64,000 nucleotides of DNA from Poriferisodalis sp965208925 (GCF_965208925.1 NZ_OZ242364.1:3534001-3598000); one strand, 5' to 3'; counted from the first letter of the stretch, positions 7,428-16,503 are shown. Notes: generated by a model not told the origin, from the letters alone. Program-made: numbers and translations.

Positions 7428-9152
7428 ATGAGTGCTCCCGTGCCCGCCCATCCCCGCACAGTCTCTGAAGCCTTTCTGACTGTGCTCGCCGATCGCGGCG
7501 TGGAGTGGATCTTCGGCAACGCGGGAACGGACTTTGCCCCGGTCATCGAAGCGCTTGCTGCGAACGCCGACGGTCCGCTGTCCATGCCTCGAACGGTCGA
7601 GGTTCTTCACGAAACCGTCGCGACCTCAATGGCGCACGGTTACTGGCTGATGACCGGACGGCCCCAGTGCGTGATGGTTCATGTGAACGTGGGCGTGGCC
7701 AATTCCTTGATGGGGCTGATGAACGCCTCACGGGGCCGGGTGCCGATCCTGTTTGCCTCGGGCCGCACGCCCATCACCGAGCAGGGCCGGCTGGGGAGCC
7801 GCAACGCTCCCATCCACTGGGGCCAGGAGATGTTCGACCAGGGAGGCGTCGTCCGCGAATTCGTGAAGTGGGACTACGAGCTACGCGCCGGCGAACAGGT
7901 GGTGGACCAGGTTGACAGGGCGCTGGCGATTGCACAGGCCCAGCCCGCCGGCCCGGTGTACTTGAGCCTGCCCCGGGAAGTGCTGGCCGATGCGCTGCCC
8001 GAGGGATTCACGCTGGGCGAGCGCAGCGTGGAGTCACCGGCGCCGCCGCATCCCGACCCGGCAGCGGTCGAGGCCGCGGCTCGCCTGCTGGCCAAGGCTG
8101 AAGCGCCGCTCGTCATCACGTCGGGAGGCGGGCCTGATCTCTTCGACGCGCTTGGACCGGCTGCAGACCGCTTTGCGCTGCCAGTCGTTCAGTTCTGGCG
8201 GACGAGCGTGGCGATCTCCACCGAACATCCGATGTACGCGGGCGAGAACCCAGCCGAACTGCTCGGCAAATCGGACTGCGTCGTCGTGATCGACTCGATG
8301 GTGCCGTGGGTGCCCCACGCCACGCGGCCCCGTCCTGATGCCCGCCTCATCCAGATCGGCCCCGATCCGCTGTTCTCCGGCACGCCAGTGCGATCGTTCC
8401 GCAGCGATGTAACCATCACCTCTACGGCCTCGGCCGGTCTGGAGGCGCTGGCCGCCGAACTCGACCGCATCGGGTTCGCGGACGCCGATCCGACCCAGCG
8501 CAGGCGCGCGTCACTTGTCGCGCAGCTGCGTTCGCGCCGGGATCGGGAGGTTGCAGCGGGGCACGATCCGGGCGGCCAACCGATGTCGCCTGAATTCATG
8601 AGCGGCACGCTGAGCGAAATCATCGGCAGCGACGCAACGGTCGTGAACGAACTCGGCTTGGCCCCGGCAGTGATGTCGTTCACGGGTCCGCGCAGCTTCT
8701 TCGGTCCGGCAATCTCGGGTGGTCTGGGATGGGGCGGCGGCGCTGCTCTGGGCGCCAAGCTCGCCGATCCTGAGAGGCTGGTGATCTGGGCCACGGGCGA
8801 CGGCTCGTATGTGTTCTCCAATCCGCTCGCTGTGCACCATGGCGCGGCATCGCTCGGGCTCGGATTGCTGACCGTCATCGCCGACAATCGAGTCTGGAAC
8901 GCCGTTCGCCGCTCAACGCTGGCGGTGTACCCCGAGGGTGCCGCCGCGCGGGTCGCAAGGATGCCGCTCAGCTCCCTTGAGCCAGTGCCCGATTACCCGA
9001 AGCTGGTCGAGGCCTACGGCGGCCACGGACAGCATGTCGACGAGCCAGATGAGCTGCGACCAGCGCTTGAACGAGCCATCGACGTCTGCCGCTCAGGCCG
9101 CCAGGCCCTTGTCTCGGTCCACGTCTCCTACCCCGACACCGCCATCCACTAG
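7428..9152 (+). CDS. Thiamine diphosphate-dependent enzyme (acetolactate synthase/benzoylformate decarboxylase-like)
   Basis: A 574-residue three-domain ThDP enzyme. The cofactor-activating Glu lies in VEVLHETVATSMAHGYW near residue 62, a central domain follows, and the C-terminal cofactor motif begins GDGSYVFSN and ends with NRVWN near residue 490. The start is ATG at 7428; an in-frame TTG lies 27 nt upstream. It diverges from ligJ and converges with the LysR gene, overlapping its end by 4 bp. Its presence beside aromatic catabolism suggests a 2-oxo-acid decarboxylase or carboligase. The residues after GNAGTD differ from the Ser-containing GNPGSN of benzoylformate decarboxylase, so the substrate is open. 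Confidence 0.85.
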   Translation: MSAPVPAHPRTVSEAFLTVLADRGVEWIFGNAGTDFAPVIEALAANADGPLSMPRTVEVLHETVATSMAHGYWLMTGRPQCVMVHVNVGVANSLMGLMNASRGRVPILFASGRTPITEQGRLGSRNAPIHWGQEMFDQGGVVREFVKWDYELRAGEQVVDQVDRALAIAQAQPAGPVYLSLPREVLADALPEGFTLGERSVESPAPPHPDPAAVEAAARLLAKAEAPLVITSGGGPDLFDALGPAADRFALPVVQFWRTSVAISTEHPMYAGENPAELLGKSDCVVVIDSMVPWVPHATRPRPDARLIQIGPDPLFSGTPVRSFRSDVTITSTASAGLEALAAELDRIGFADADPTQRRRASLVAQLRSRRDREVAAGHDPGGQPMSPEFMSGTLSEIIGSDATVVNELGLAPAVMSFTGPRSFFGPAISGGLGWGGGAALGAKLADPERLVIWATGDGSYVFSNPLAVHHGAASLGLGLLTVIADNRVWNAVRRSTLAVYPEGAAARVARMPLSSLEPVPDYPKLVEAYGGHGQHVDEPDELRPALERAIDVCRSGRQALVSVHVSYPDTAIH

Positions 9153-10123
9153 CCGGGCCGCTCTCGCTGCGGCTGAGAATGCTCTCCGAGTGGTTGGTGG
9201 ACTCTCGTCGTCGCGGTGCTGCCGAATCTCCGTCGAGCGACGCGGCGTATGGCACTGGACACGGCGCGAGTTGCTGGAGCGGCGAGATCTCCCGGATGCA
9301 GCATGCTGAGCTGGATGATCTCGTCGCTGTCAGCGAGAGGCACAGCGCCGAGGCCCTGGCCCTTCCCCACGATCTCGAAGGTCATGTTCGGCATGATCGT
9401 CACGCCGAGCCGCGCTGCAACGAGACGTCGAACTGTGTCGTGATTGAGTGCTTCGCCAGCGATTCTGAGCGGGTACGGACGCAGGTACTCGGTGGCGAGG
9501 TCCCGCAGGGTGTAGCCGGGCTGCAGCGTGACGAACGGCTCGGAGGCCACTATCTCCCGGGTGACCGCCGGTCCATGCAGCAACGGGTGATCCTCGTGCG
9601 CAACCAGCATCAATCCGCTGCGCGCCAAAGTCTCGACACGCAATTGAGGCGAAGCATCGACCGGGTGAGCTGCGACGCCAATGTCGAACGTACCGTCATG
9701 CACACCGTCAGCAACTGCCTTTGAGGTCAGTTCTGCGACTTCCACATCGAAAGCGGAATGATCGGATTGGACCATCCGCACGGCTTCGGGCAGGAGCCCG
9801 GTCAGGGCCGAATTCACGGCCGCAACTCGAACCCTTCCGAACCGTTTTCCGGCGACCGCAGCGGCGTGCTGCTGAGTGGATTCTTCTGCGCGAAGGAGAC
9901 TCCTGAGGTGCGGCAGCATCGCCGTCCCGGCATCTGTCAGCGTTGAGCCACGCGTCGTCCGCCGGAGCAGTTGGGTCCCGAGGCTTTGTTCGAGCTTCTT
10001 GACGTGCACTGACACCGCCGGCTGTGACAGATGCAGCGCGGATGCGGCCCTCCGGAACGACCCCTCGCGCACGACGGCATCGAAGCAGCGGACATCAAGC
10101 AGGCCGAGGCGGCCACGGGCCAT
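9149..10123 (-). CDS. LysR-family transcriptional regulator
   Basis: A 324-residue LysR regulator. The N-terminal winged helix-turn-helix (GSFRRAASALHLSQPAVSVH) is followed by a linker helix and an effector-binding domain (FVTLQPGYTLRDLATEYL; GVTIMPNMTFEIV). ATG at 10123 was chosen over an in-frame TTG at 10129; neither has a clear ribosome-binding site. It is transcribed away from the ABC importer operon, the usual LysR arrangement, and lies next to the lig cluster. It may therefore sense an aromatic acid and control the importer, the catabolic operon, or both. Its 3' end overlaps the ThDP enzyme gene by 4 bp. Confidence 0.92.
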   Translation of the reverse strand: MARGRLGLLDVRCFDAVVREGSFRRAASALHLSQPAVSVHVKKLEQSLGTQLLRRTTRGSTLTDAGTAMLPHLRSLLRAEESTQQHAAAVAGKRFGRVRVAAVNSALTGLLPEAVRMVQSDHSAFDVEVAELTSKAVADGVHDGTFDIGVAAHPVDASPQLRVETLARSGLMLVAHEDHPLLHGPAVTREIVASEPFVTLQPGYTLRDLATEYLRPYPLRIAGEALNHDTVRRLVAARLGVTIMPNMTFEIVGKGQGLGAVPLADSDEIIQLSMLHPGDLAAPATRAVSSAIRRVARRRFGSTATTRVHQPLGEHSQPQRERPG

Positions 10124-10294
10124 AAGCAAAAACTATCACGACATAATTAGAGACTTCCTTTGCTGATGAAGCGGCCGACATACGGTCATCTGCGGGAACT
10201 CAATGCCGCAGGCCGCGTTCGCCGATAGGGCCCGCCTTCTGTGTCGGAGCGCCCGACGGGTCCATTCGGGGCTCACGAGTTCTGGGAGGGAATC

Positions 10295-11467
10295 ATGCAC
10301 ACTCGACTCTGGCGACTGCTCGCCCTGCTCCTCGCGGCCGCTCTCGTCGCCTCGGCCTGCGGGGACGACGCCGACACGAGCGACACGGGAACAGCCGCGG
10401 CTGACACCGCTGCCGCAGACCCCATCGAGACGGCCGATGACGACGCCATGGACGACACGGCGAGCGACGTCGACTCCGATGACGGCATGGACGAGGATCC
10501 GGCAGAAGACGCTGCGGCAGACGAATCGGCCGCAGACGACACGGATGACATGTCGGACGAGGCGGTGGAGGACGACATGGACGACATGGCGTGCTCCGAG
10601 ATGCACGATGTCGTCGCAGCCACGGTGAATCCGAACGACTTGCTGAACTATGCGCTCCAGAACGGGCTCTTCGAAGCCGAGTGCCTGAACGTGACTCTGG
10701 CCGAAGGTCTGAACGGGCCGGGAATCGTGACCGGACTCGCTGCCGGCGAGATTGATTTCGGCCTCGTTGCGGCAGTGCCTGTGGCGACGTCAGTTACCAA
10801 CGCCGCCCAGCCGATCCAGATCGCCTCGGTCCGTACCGCCGCCGTGGAGGGCAACGACTTCCTGGTACTCATCGCCAATCCGGCATCGGGCATCTCCAGC
10901 CCGGCCGACTTCGCCGGCAAGAACATCGGCATCCGCTCTCCAGGCTCGCTGTGCACAGTCGTCATCAAGCAGGCGATGATCAATGCCGGGATCGGCGATC
11001 CGAACTCTGCGGCCACCTATGTCCAGGGCGAATCAAACGGCGACCTCAAAGAGAAGCTGTTCGCCGGCGACATCGATGCGACCTGCTTCACCTATCCCTT
11101 TGCCGGCGGTGTCGTCGGGGACGATGCTGTCATCATCGGGTCGACGCTGTCCGCCTACCCCGGCGGGATCCCGGTGGGCGTGACTGCCGTCAGCGACGGG
11201 TTCGCCGCCGAGAACGCAGATCTTGTCGAACATTGGAATGCAGCGATGCGGGCATCGGCTGCGTACGCCAATGAGGACGAGGCGCGCTGGCGGGCGCTGC
11301 TCCCAGACATCACGTCCATGAAGCCTGAGCAGGCAGCGACATCGATTCTGTCGCTCAATGTGGGCGGCGGCCCTGTCGAGGATTGGGACTTCGGCCCGAT
11401 CTTCGCCACTGTCGAAGCGCTCGGGCTCACCGACGGCCCAGTCGATGTGGAGAACGTCTTCGACTGA
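10295..11467 (+). CDS. ABC importer substrate-binding lipoprotein (NMT1/TauT-like) with acidic linker
   Basis: A 390-residue periplasmic-binding-type lipoprotein. The signal peptide ends in the lipobox LVASAC with the lipidated Cys at residue 22. Residues 23-98 form a low-complexity linker with 34 Asp/Glu and no Lys/Arg. The binding domain follows (GIVTGLAAGEIDFGLVAAVP; FAGKNIGIRSPGSLCTVV), as in SsuA/TauA/NMT1-like proteins that deliver small organic acids. ATG at 10295 follows GGGAGGGAA-like sequence and starts the signal peptide. It heads an operon of two permeases, an ATPase and an MBL hydrolase. Given the lig genes and adjacent LysR, an aromatic or organic acid ligand is plausible but not shown. 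Confidence 0.9.
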   Translation: MHTRLWRLLALLLAAALVASACGDDADTSDTGTAAADTAAADPIETADDDAMDDTASDVDSDDGMDEDPAEDAAADESAADDTDDMSDEAVEDDMDDMACSEMHDVVAATVNPNDLLNYALQNGLFEAECLNVTLAEGLNGPGIVTGLAAGEIDFGLVAAVPVATSVTNAAQPIQIASVRTAAVEGNDFLVLIANPASGISSPADFAGKNIGIRSPGSLCTVVIKQAMINAGIGDPNSAATYVQGESNGDLKEKLFAGDIDATCFTYPFAGGVVGDDAVIIGSTLSAYPGGIPVGVTAVSDGFAAENADLVEHWNAAMRASAAYANEDEARWRALLPDITSMKPEQAATSILSLNVGGGPVEDWDFGPIFATVEALGLTDGPVDVENVFD

Positions 11468-11475
11468 TGAACTGA

Positions 11476-11520
11476 CCATTGATGATGGCCCGGACCATGA
11501 GCCCGGGCCATCATCAATGG
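11476..11520 (+). terminator. Perfect 18-bp hairpin between SBP and permease genes
   Basis: The arms 11476-11493 and 11503-11520 are perfectly complementary over 18 bp with a 9-nt loop, starting 9 nt after the SBP stop. There is no U-run after it and the downstream genes continue in the same direction. It is therefore more likely a partial terminator or 3'-end stabiliser that raises SBP transcript over permease transcript than a full stop. Confidence 0.75.
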
Positions 11521-11573
11521 TTGTTGCGTGCCCGAGGTCGCATCGCCATGGTCGGTGACGAGATGACGACGAG

Positions 11574-12353
11574 ATGTCGACGCTGATCGCTGGCGTCCGA
11601 ACGCGGACGCCCCAGATCCTCGTCTTCGTGGCGGTCGCTGCGGCATGGAGCGTGGGGTCAGGCATCGTCAACAAGGAAACCTTCCCCTCGTTCACCGATG
11701 CTGTTGCGGCGCTCGGCCGTCTCGTTCAGGACGGCAGTTTCTGGCATGCAGTCCGGGCCACAGCGCTGGGCTGGGCGATCGGTCTCGCGCTGGCGATCGT
11801 GCTCGGCGTGTCCATCGGGCTCGCCATCGGACGATCGTCGTTTCTTGCCGACTCAACGCTGGGTTTCTTGGACTTCCTGCGGTCGATCCCGGGGGTGGCG
11901 CTCATCTTCATCTTCGTGGGCCTGTTCGGCTCGGCGGTGCGAATGAAGTACGGCCTGGTTGCCACGGCGGCCGGATTTCCGGTGATGATCCAGTCGGTCT
12001 ACGGCGCACGGGCGATGAGCGCGACACTGCGCGACTTTGCGACCGCGTACCGCATCGGCCCCCGCGACCGCCTGTTCAAGCTGGCCTTGCCGTCGGCGAT
12101 GCCATTCATCATCACGGGCATCCGGCTCGCGGCTTCGATCGCCCTGACCGTCAACGTGGCAGCCGAGTACTGGGGATCAGCGCCGGGAATCGGCCGTGAA
12201 GTGGTGATCGCGCGCGGGGACGACCTGTACGCAGAGGTGTACGCCTTGATTCTCGCGGCGGGCGTTCTCGGCGTCCTGCTGAATCAATTCGTCGGCTGGC
12301 TTGACCGCACCACCCTGGCGTGGCATCCCAGCAATCGTCCGGTGGAGTCATGA
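11574..12353 (+). CDS. ABC importer permease (NitT/TauT family)
   Basis: A 259-residue inner-membrane permease of the BPD_transp_1 type with about six hydrophobic segments. The cytoplasmic coupling loop (DFATAYRIGPRDRLFKLALP, about residues 150-170) is the EAA-like motif that contacts the ATPase. It follows the SBP gene after a hairpin and overlaps the next permease by 4 bp (ATGA). Together with the RDD-fused permease it probably forms a heterodimeric channel. Substrate is unknown beyond the family's usual sulfonates, nitrate or small organic acids. Confidence 0.9.
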   Translation: MSTLIAGVRTRTPQILVFVAVAAAWSVGSGIVNKETFPSFTDAVAALGRLVQDGSFWHAVRATALGWAIGLALAIVLGVSIGLAIGRSSFLADSTLGFLDFLRSIPGVALIFIFVGLFGSAVRMKYGLVATAAGFPVMIQSVYGARAMSATLRDFATAYRIGPRDRLFKLALPSAMPFIITGIRLAASIALTVNVAAEYWGSAPGIGREVVIARGDDLYAEVYALILAAGVLGVLLNQFVGWLDRTTLAWHPSNRPVES

Positions 12354-13759
12354 CGGCCGTGGAAGCCCGCACCGGTCCGGCGAGCGTCAACGACGCGCTG
12401 ATCCCAGTTCGCACACCCCAACGGCTCGTCGCCGCACTGTTGCTGGACTACGCGGTCGTCCTGTTGTGTGGCCTCGTCGGCGGTTTCATCGGCCTCGCCG
12501 CCGGGAGACTGTTCGACGTCGACGTTCCGACATCGGGGATGATGCTGGCGTCGATAGCAGCAGTAGCCGTACACGTGTACAACCGGGTACTTCTGGTCGG
12601 CCGTCGCGGGTGCTCGCTCGGACAGGATCAGGCGGAAATCCTGATTCTGGACTCAACGACGGGTGCAACGGTGGGCCTAGCGAGGGCTGCTGTCCGTGAG
12701 GTGCTGTCGCTGCCGCTGAGAGCCGCTGCGCTGGCCGTCGTCGTCATTGTGTTGCGAATCGTTGGCGGGGCGATCGACGGCGCACTCGACGGCTTGCTGA
12801 TGGTGGTCGCGGTGGCGGGCGCGAGCCTGTTGTTCTGTCTGGGAATCTGGCGTCTGGCCGCAAGCAGCGCCGGCCAGGCGACCATCGGGTTCTTGAGCAT
12901 CCACGACCGCGCCGCCAGGACAGTGCCCGTCGATCGGGGTGTTGTCGGCCCGAGCGAGGACTTCGGCCCTGCTGGTGTCCACGAGCGAGTAGCCAACGCG
13001 GCATTGAAGACGTGGGTTCCGGCGACGCTGTTCGTGGCCTACTGGATCGGCGCCCTCAGCTGGCCGTGGCCGAACCGCGACCGCACCTGGCTGCCCCCGG
13101 CTTATGAGGTGTGGCAGTCCCTGACGGGGTTCTGGTGGTTCGAGCGGTTCGGCTCCGACATCCTCCCGACGCTGTGGACGATTGCGCTCGGCATCGGCGT
13201 GACCCTGGTGCTGGGAATCGCATTCGGGGTGCTCATCGGCTCGAGCCGCCGAGCAAGCGCCACGACTCGGCCGCTGCTCGACTTCATCCGCAGCATCCCG
13301 AAGATCCTGCTGATCACGCCGATTGTGGCCCTCGCCGGCAGTGGCGCGACCACGAGCGTCATCGTGATCATGTCCGGCGCGCTGTGGCCGCTGCTGCTCG
13401 GCGCCATGGACGGCGTCGCTGGGGTGAGTCCAGCCGTACACGACCTCGCAAGGTCCTACCGGATCAGCCGCCGGGACCGCTACGCAAAGATGATCCTGCC
13501 AGCCGCTGCGCCGAACATCTTCGCCGGATTGCGGACATCGGTGTCGATCGGCGTGATCCTGCTCGTGGTGGTGCAATCGGTGGGAGAGGCACGCGGCATC
13601 GGTTTCCATCTCCGCGCCGAGAACGAGGCTTTCAAGTTCGACAACATGTTCGCCGCAGCCACGATGCTGGGTGCGCTCGGATACCTGCTGAACGTCATCG
13701 TCACCCAGTTCGAGAAGCGCATTCTCCACTGGTTCTATGCAAAAGGGACGGATGTTTGA
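12350..13759 (+). CDS. RDD domain-ABC permease fusion
   Basis: A 469-residue membrane protein of two parts. Residues of about 15-200 resemble the RDD family: an Arg-rich entry into a membrane helix (RTPQRLVAALLLDYAVVLL) and later GCSLGQDQAEILILD followed by RAAVREVLSLPLR, echoing the conserved GxSxGK...VVD...R segment. From about residue 225 a complete BPD_transp_1 permease follows, with coupling loop VHDLARSYRISRRDRYAKMI and about six membrane segments. ATG at 12350 overlaps the stop of the first permease, and its own stop overlaps the ATPase start. The RDD call is by motif resemblance. The fusion is uninterrupted by any stop codon or frameshift. Confidence 0.82.
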   Translation: MTAVEARTGPASVNDALIPVRTPQRLVAALLLDYAVVLLCGLVGGFIGLAAGRLFDVDVPTSGMMLASIAAVAVHVYNRVLLVGRRGCSLGQDQAEILILDSTTGATVGLARAAVREVLSLPLRAAALAVVVIVLRIVGGAIDGALDGLLMVVAVAGASLLFCLGIWRLAASSAGQATIGFLSIHDRAARTVPVDRGVVGPSEDFGPAGVHERVANAALKTWVPATLFVAYWIGALSWPWPNRDRTWLPPAYEVWQSLTGFWWFERFGSDILPTLWTIALGIGVTLVLGIAFGVLIGSSRRASATTRPLLDFIRSIPKILLITPIVALAGSGATTSVIVIMSGALWPLLLGAMDGVAGVSPAVHDLARSYRISRRDRYAKMILPAAAPNIFAGLRTSVSIGVILLVVVQSVGEARGIGFHLRAENEAFKFDNMFAAATMLGALGYLLNVIVTQFEKRILHWFYAKGTDV

Positions 13760-14538
13760 TGACCGGCGACGAATCCCGCCATGAACTCCTCACGGTGTCC
13801 AAGGTCGACAAGATCTTCCAGACCGACAAGGGGCCGCTGCATGTGCTCGACCAGCTCGACTTCAGAGTCGGTCCGGGCGAGTTCGTTTGCCTGCTCGGCC
13901 CGTCGGGCGCCGGAAAGACGACGCTGCTGCGTGCTGTAAGCGGGCTCGATCTGGCCACCTCGGGTTCCGTGCGACTCGAAGGAGTCGAGGTCACCGAACC
14001 GCCCGAACACATGGCATTCGTGTTCCAGGACTATTCGAGATCGCTGCTCGCTTGGCAGACCGTCGAAGACAACGTCATGCTGCCGCTGCGGAGGTCCCAT
14101 AACCGGGCCACCCAGAAGCAGAAGGCTCACGAAGCCTTGGCCTCCGTAGGACTCGCCGGGTTCGAGACGTCCTACCCATGGCAGCTGTCGGGCGGCATGC
14201 AGCAGCGCGTCGCCATTGCGCGCGCGCTTGCCTACGACGCCCCTCTCATGATCATGGACGAGCCCTTTGCTGCGGTCGACGCCCAGACTCGAGCAGAGCT
14301 TCAAGACTTCATCCTCGATCTTCATGCCACGTCGGGCAAGGCCATCTTGTTCGTGACGCACGACGTCGACGAGGCCGCTTACCTGTCGGATCGGATCGTG
14401 GTGCTCACCGCCCGTCCGGCGACCGTCAACGACGAGATCCGCAACGACCTGCCGAAACCTCGTGACCAGATCGTCACCAAGGGCCTGCCGCGATACAACC
14501 AGATTCGCGCCGAGATTCTCGGCCTGATCAAGCACTGA
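13759..14538 (+). CDS. ABC importer ATP-binding protein (NitT/TauT family)
   Basis: A 259-residue nucleotide-binding subunit. Walker A is GPSGAGKTT at residues 47-55, followed by a Q-loop in FVFQDYSRSLL, the ABC signature LSGGMQQR, Walker B LMIMDEPFAAVD and the switch His in VTHDVDEA. It energises the two permeases directly upstream; its ATG overlaps the preceding stop (TGATG). Length and C-terminus match SsuB/TauB-like ATPases. A longer upstream reading of this frame is antiparallel coding noise within the permease and was not used. Confidence 0.93.
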   Translation: MTGDESRHELLTVSKVDKIFQTDKGPLHVLDQLDFRVGPGEFVCLLGPSGAGKTTLLRAVSGLDLATSGSVRLEGVEVTEPPEHMAFVFQDYSRSLLAWQTVEDNVMLPLRRSHNRATQKQKAHEALASVGLAGFETSYPWQLSGGMQQRVAIARALAYDAPLMIMDEPFAAVDAQTRAELQDFILDLHATSGKAILFVTHDVDEAAYLSDRIVVLTARPATVNDEIRNDLPKPRDQIVTKGLPRYNQIRAEILGLIKH

Positions 14539-14547
14539 GGTTCGGAC

Positions 14548-15393
14548 ATGCCGACGCGAGTCACGATTACCGGCACCGGAAGCCCGCCTGTGGTTCCGCA
14601 TCGCGCCGGCGCCGGCGTCTTGGTCGAGCACGGCGACACTGTGCTGCAGTTCGATGCGGGCCGGGCCACCGCACTGCGGATCGCGGAGGCAGGTTCACAT
14701 CCTGCCCGACTCAGCGGGCTCTTTCTCACCCATCATCACAGCGACCACATCACCGGGGTCGTCGACGTGATCTTCAGCGCCTGGCTCAACCGTCCGGACT
14801 CGGTGAACCTGACCTGCGTGGCCCCCAACGGGCCGTGCATTCGCTTTCTCGACCGCATGCTGGAGCCCTATGACGAGGACCTTGCCGTTCGAGTCCACCA
14901 CAGCGGCAGGGCCTATCCGGCACCGAAGATCATCGGGTTCGACGCAACCGCAGCGCCCACTGCCGTCTGGGAACGAGACGATGTCCGCGTGCTCTCCCGA
15001 ACCGTTCACCACCATCCCGTCGACCCTGCCGTGGCCTACCGGGTCGAGACCCCGGACGGGGCCGTGGTCATCTCCGGCGATACCAGGGTCTGCGATGAAG
15101 TCGAGGACTTCGCACGCGGATGCGACGTGCTCGTGCATGAGGTGTTCCGCGTTGATGCATTCGTAGAACGGTCGAACGATCCGACCGCGCGGACGATCGG
15201 CGACTACCACAGCGATACCTTCGCCTTGGGTGCCATGGCGAAGCGAGCTGACCCGGGGGTCCTCATGCTGACCCACCTCGTCCCGGCACCCCGAAACCTC
15301 GATGAGAAGCGGCAGTTCGAGGCCGAAATCCGTCAAGGCGGTTACGAAGGCCAGCTCATCGTGTGCGACGATCTCGACGCAATGGAGTTCTGA
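14548..15393 (+). CDS. MBL-fold hydrolase, last gene of ABC operon
   Basis: A 281-residue metallo-beta-lactamase-fold protein. Its TITGTGSPPVVPHRAGAG start, metal motif THHHSDHITG near residue 60, ISGDTRVCDEV near residue 170 and late DYHSDTFALG all parallel the lig-operon MBL protein at 4549-5463, so the two are paralogs. It begins 9 bp after the ATPase stop and is probably co-transcribed with the importer. It may hydrolyse the imported compound, for example an ester or lactone conjugate, to feed the catabolic operon; this is inference from linkage. Confidence 0.85.
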   Translation: MPTRVTITGTGSPPVVPHRAGAGVLVEHGDTVLQFDAGRATALRIAEAGSHPARLSGLFLTHHHSDHITGVVDVIFSAWLNRPDSVNLTCVAPNGPCIRFLDRMLEPYDEDLAVRVHHSGRAYPAPKIIGFDATAAPTAVWERDDVRVLSRTVHHHPVDPAVAYRVETPDGAVVISGDTRVCDEVEDFARGCDVLVHEVFRVDAFVERSNDPTARTIGDYHSDTFALGAMAKRADPGVLMLTHLVPAPRNLDEKRQFEAEIRQGGYEGQLIVCDDLDAMEF

Positions 15394-15535
15394 GCAGGCG
15401 CGCGCGAGAGCCTGTCAACTCCGGCGGCGGTCGCCGCGCTGGCTTTGGGACGCGACCAAATTCGCCCACCCCGGCAACGCGTCCAACTGATGCGGCATGC
15501 TGTGCGCCATCTCATTCCGCTGAAGGGCTGTGACG

Positions 15536-16399
15536 ATGACGAGTGCGAACGGCGTTGCCACCGCCGTGATCGAGGCAAACGGGCTGCGCTTCACCGCGGA
15601 CGTGGCAGGTCCCGACGACGGTGCGGCCGTCCTGCTGCTGCACGGTTTCCCGCAGACCCGCCACACCTGGCGAGCCGAACTGGCGGCGCTCGCCGACGCC
15701 GGGTACCGGGCCTGCGCCCCTGATCAGCGCGGTTACTCCGAGGGTGCACGCCCGGACGGCATCGCCGACTACCGGGTCGAGCTGCTGATGGCCGACGCAC
15801 TGGGCATCGCCGACAGCCTGGGCGCGAGTCGATTTCACATCGTCGGGCACGACTGGGGCGGTGCCCTGGCGTGGTTCCTCGCAGCGCATCACGCCGAGCG
15901 AGTCATCTCGCTGAGCGTCATCTCGAGGCCCCACCCGGCCGCGTTCATGGCCGCCATGCGGGACGACCCCGACCAGCCGCACCGCTCCCGCCACCACCCG
16001 GCGTTCCAGCGTCCCGAGGCAACCGACGCGCTGCTGGTCGACAATGCCGGCGCACTACGACGTGCGATGGCTCGCAATGCGGTTCCGGATGCCGACATCG
16101 ACACCTACCTGGCGGCGCTCAGCAGCCACGAGGCACTCGATGCCGCGGTCAACTGGTACCGGGCGATGGGTCAGTCGAGCATCCAGTCCAGCAGCACGCC
16201 GGCGATCGACGTGCCGACGATGTTCGTGTGGGGCAACGAGGACGCCACCGTCGGCCGCATGGCAGCCGAGAACACTGCGGACTATGTGACCGGCCCGTAC
16301 CAGTTCGCCGAATTGCCGGGCGTGAACCACTTCGTCACCGACGAGGCGCCGGGCGTCTTCACCGAGCTGCTGCTCGCCCACCTCGCGCAGCACGGCTGA
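15536..16399 (+). CDS. Alpha/beta hydrolase (epoxide hydrolase-like)
   Basis: A 287-residue alpha/beta-hydrolase. The oxyanion motif LLLHGFPQTRHTW is near residue 35, the nucleophile elbow GHDWGGALAW puts an Asp at the nucleophile position, and the C-terminal His lies in LPGVNHFVTDEAP. A nucleophilic Asp with HGFP is typical of epoxide hydrolases and haloalkane dehalogenases. ATG at 15536 was preferred to GTG at 15530 because the Shine-Dalgarno AAGGG at 15523-15527 is then 8 nt away. It stands alone between the MBL gene and a tRNA gene, so its substrate is not indicated by context. Confidence 0.85.
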   Translation: MTSANGVATAVIEANGLRFTADVAGPDDGAAVLLLHGFPQTRHTWRAELAALADAGYRACAPDQRGYSEGARPDGIADYRVELLMADALGIADSLGASRFHIVGHDWGGALAWFLAAHHAERVISLSVISRPHPAAFMAAMRDDPDQPHRSRHHPAFQRPEATDALLVDNAGALRRAMARNAVPDADIDTYLAALSSHEALDAAVNWYRAMGQSSIQSSSTPAIDVPTMFVWGNEDATVGRMAAENTADYVTGPYQFAELPGVNHFVTDEAPGVFTELLLAHLAQHG

Positions 16400-16429
16400 T
16401 CCTGCGCGTTTCCGCCGGCACCGGCGACG

Positions 16430-16503
16430 TGGGCGATACTGGACTCGAACCAGTGACCTCTGCCGTGTGAAGGCAGCGCTCTAACCATCTGAGCCAATCG
16501 CCC
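16430..16503 (-). tRNA. tRNA-Val (anticodon CAC)
   Basis: The reverse strand folds into a 74-nt cloverleaf. The 7-bp acceptor stem GGGCGAT/ATCGCCC is perfect, the anticodon stem CTGCC/GGCAG encloses loop TTCACAC with anticodon CAC, and the T arm ACTGG-TTCGAGT-CCAGT is perfect. The discriminator base is A. CCA is not encoded, as is common in actinobacteria. It decodes GUG valine codons. Confidence 0.97.

Noticed and set aside
13111..13758. N-terminal extension of the ABC ATPase by 216 codons
   Set aside because: The extension is an alternate frame inside the permease gene and the normal ATPase start overlaps the permease stop.
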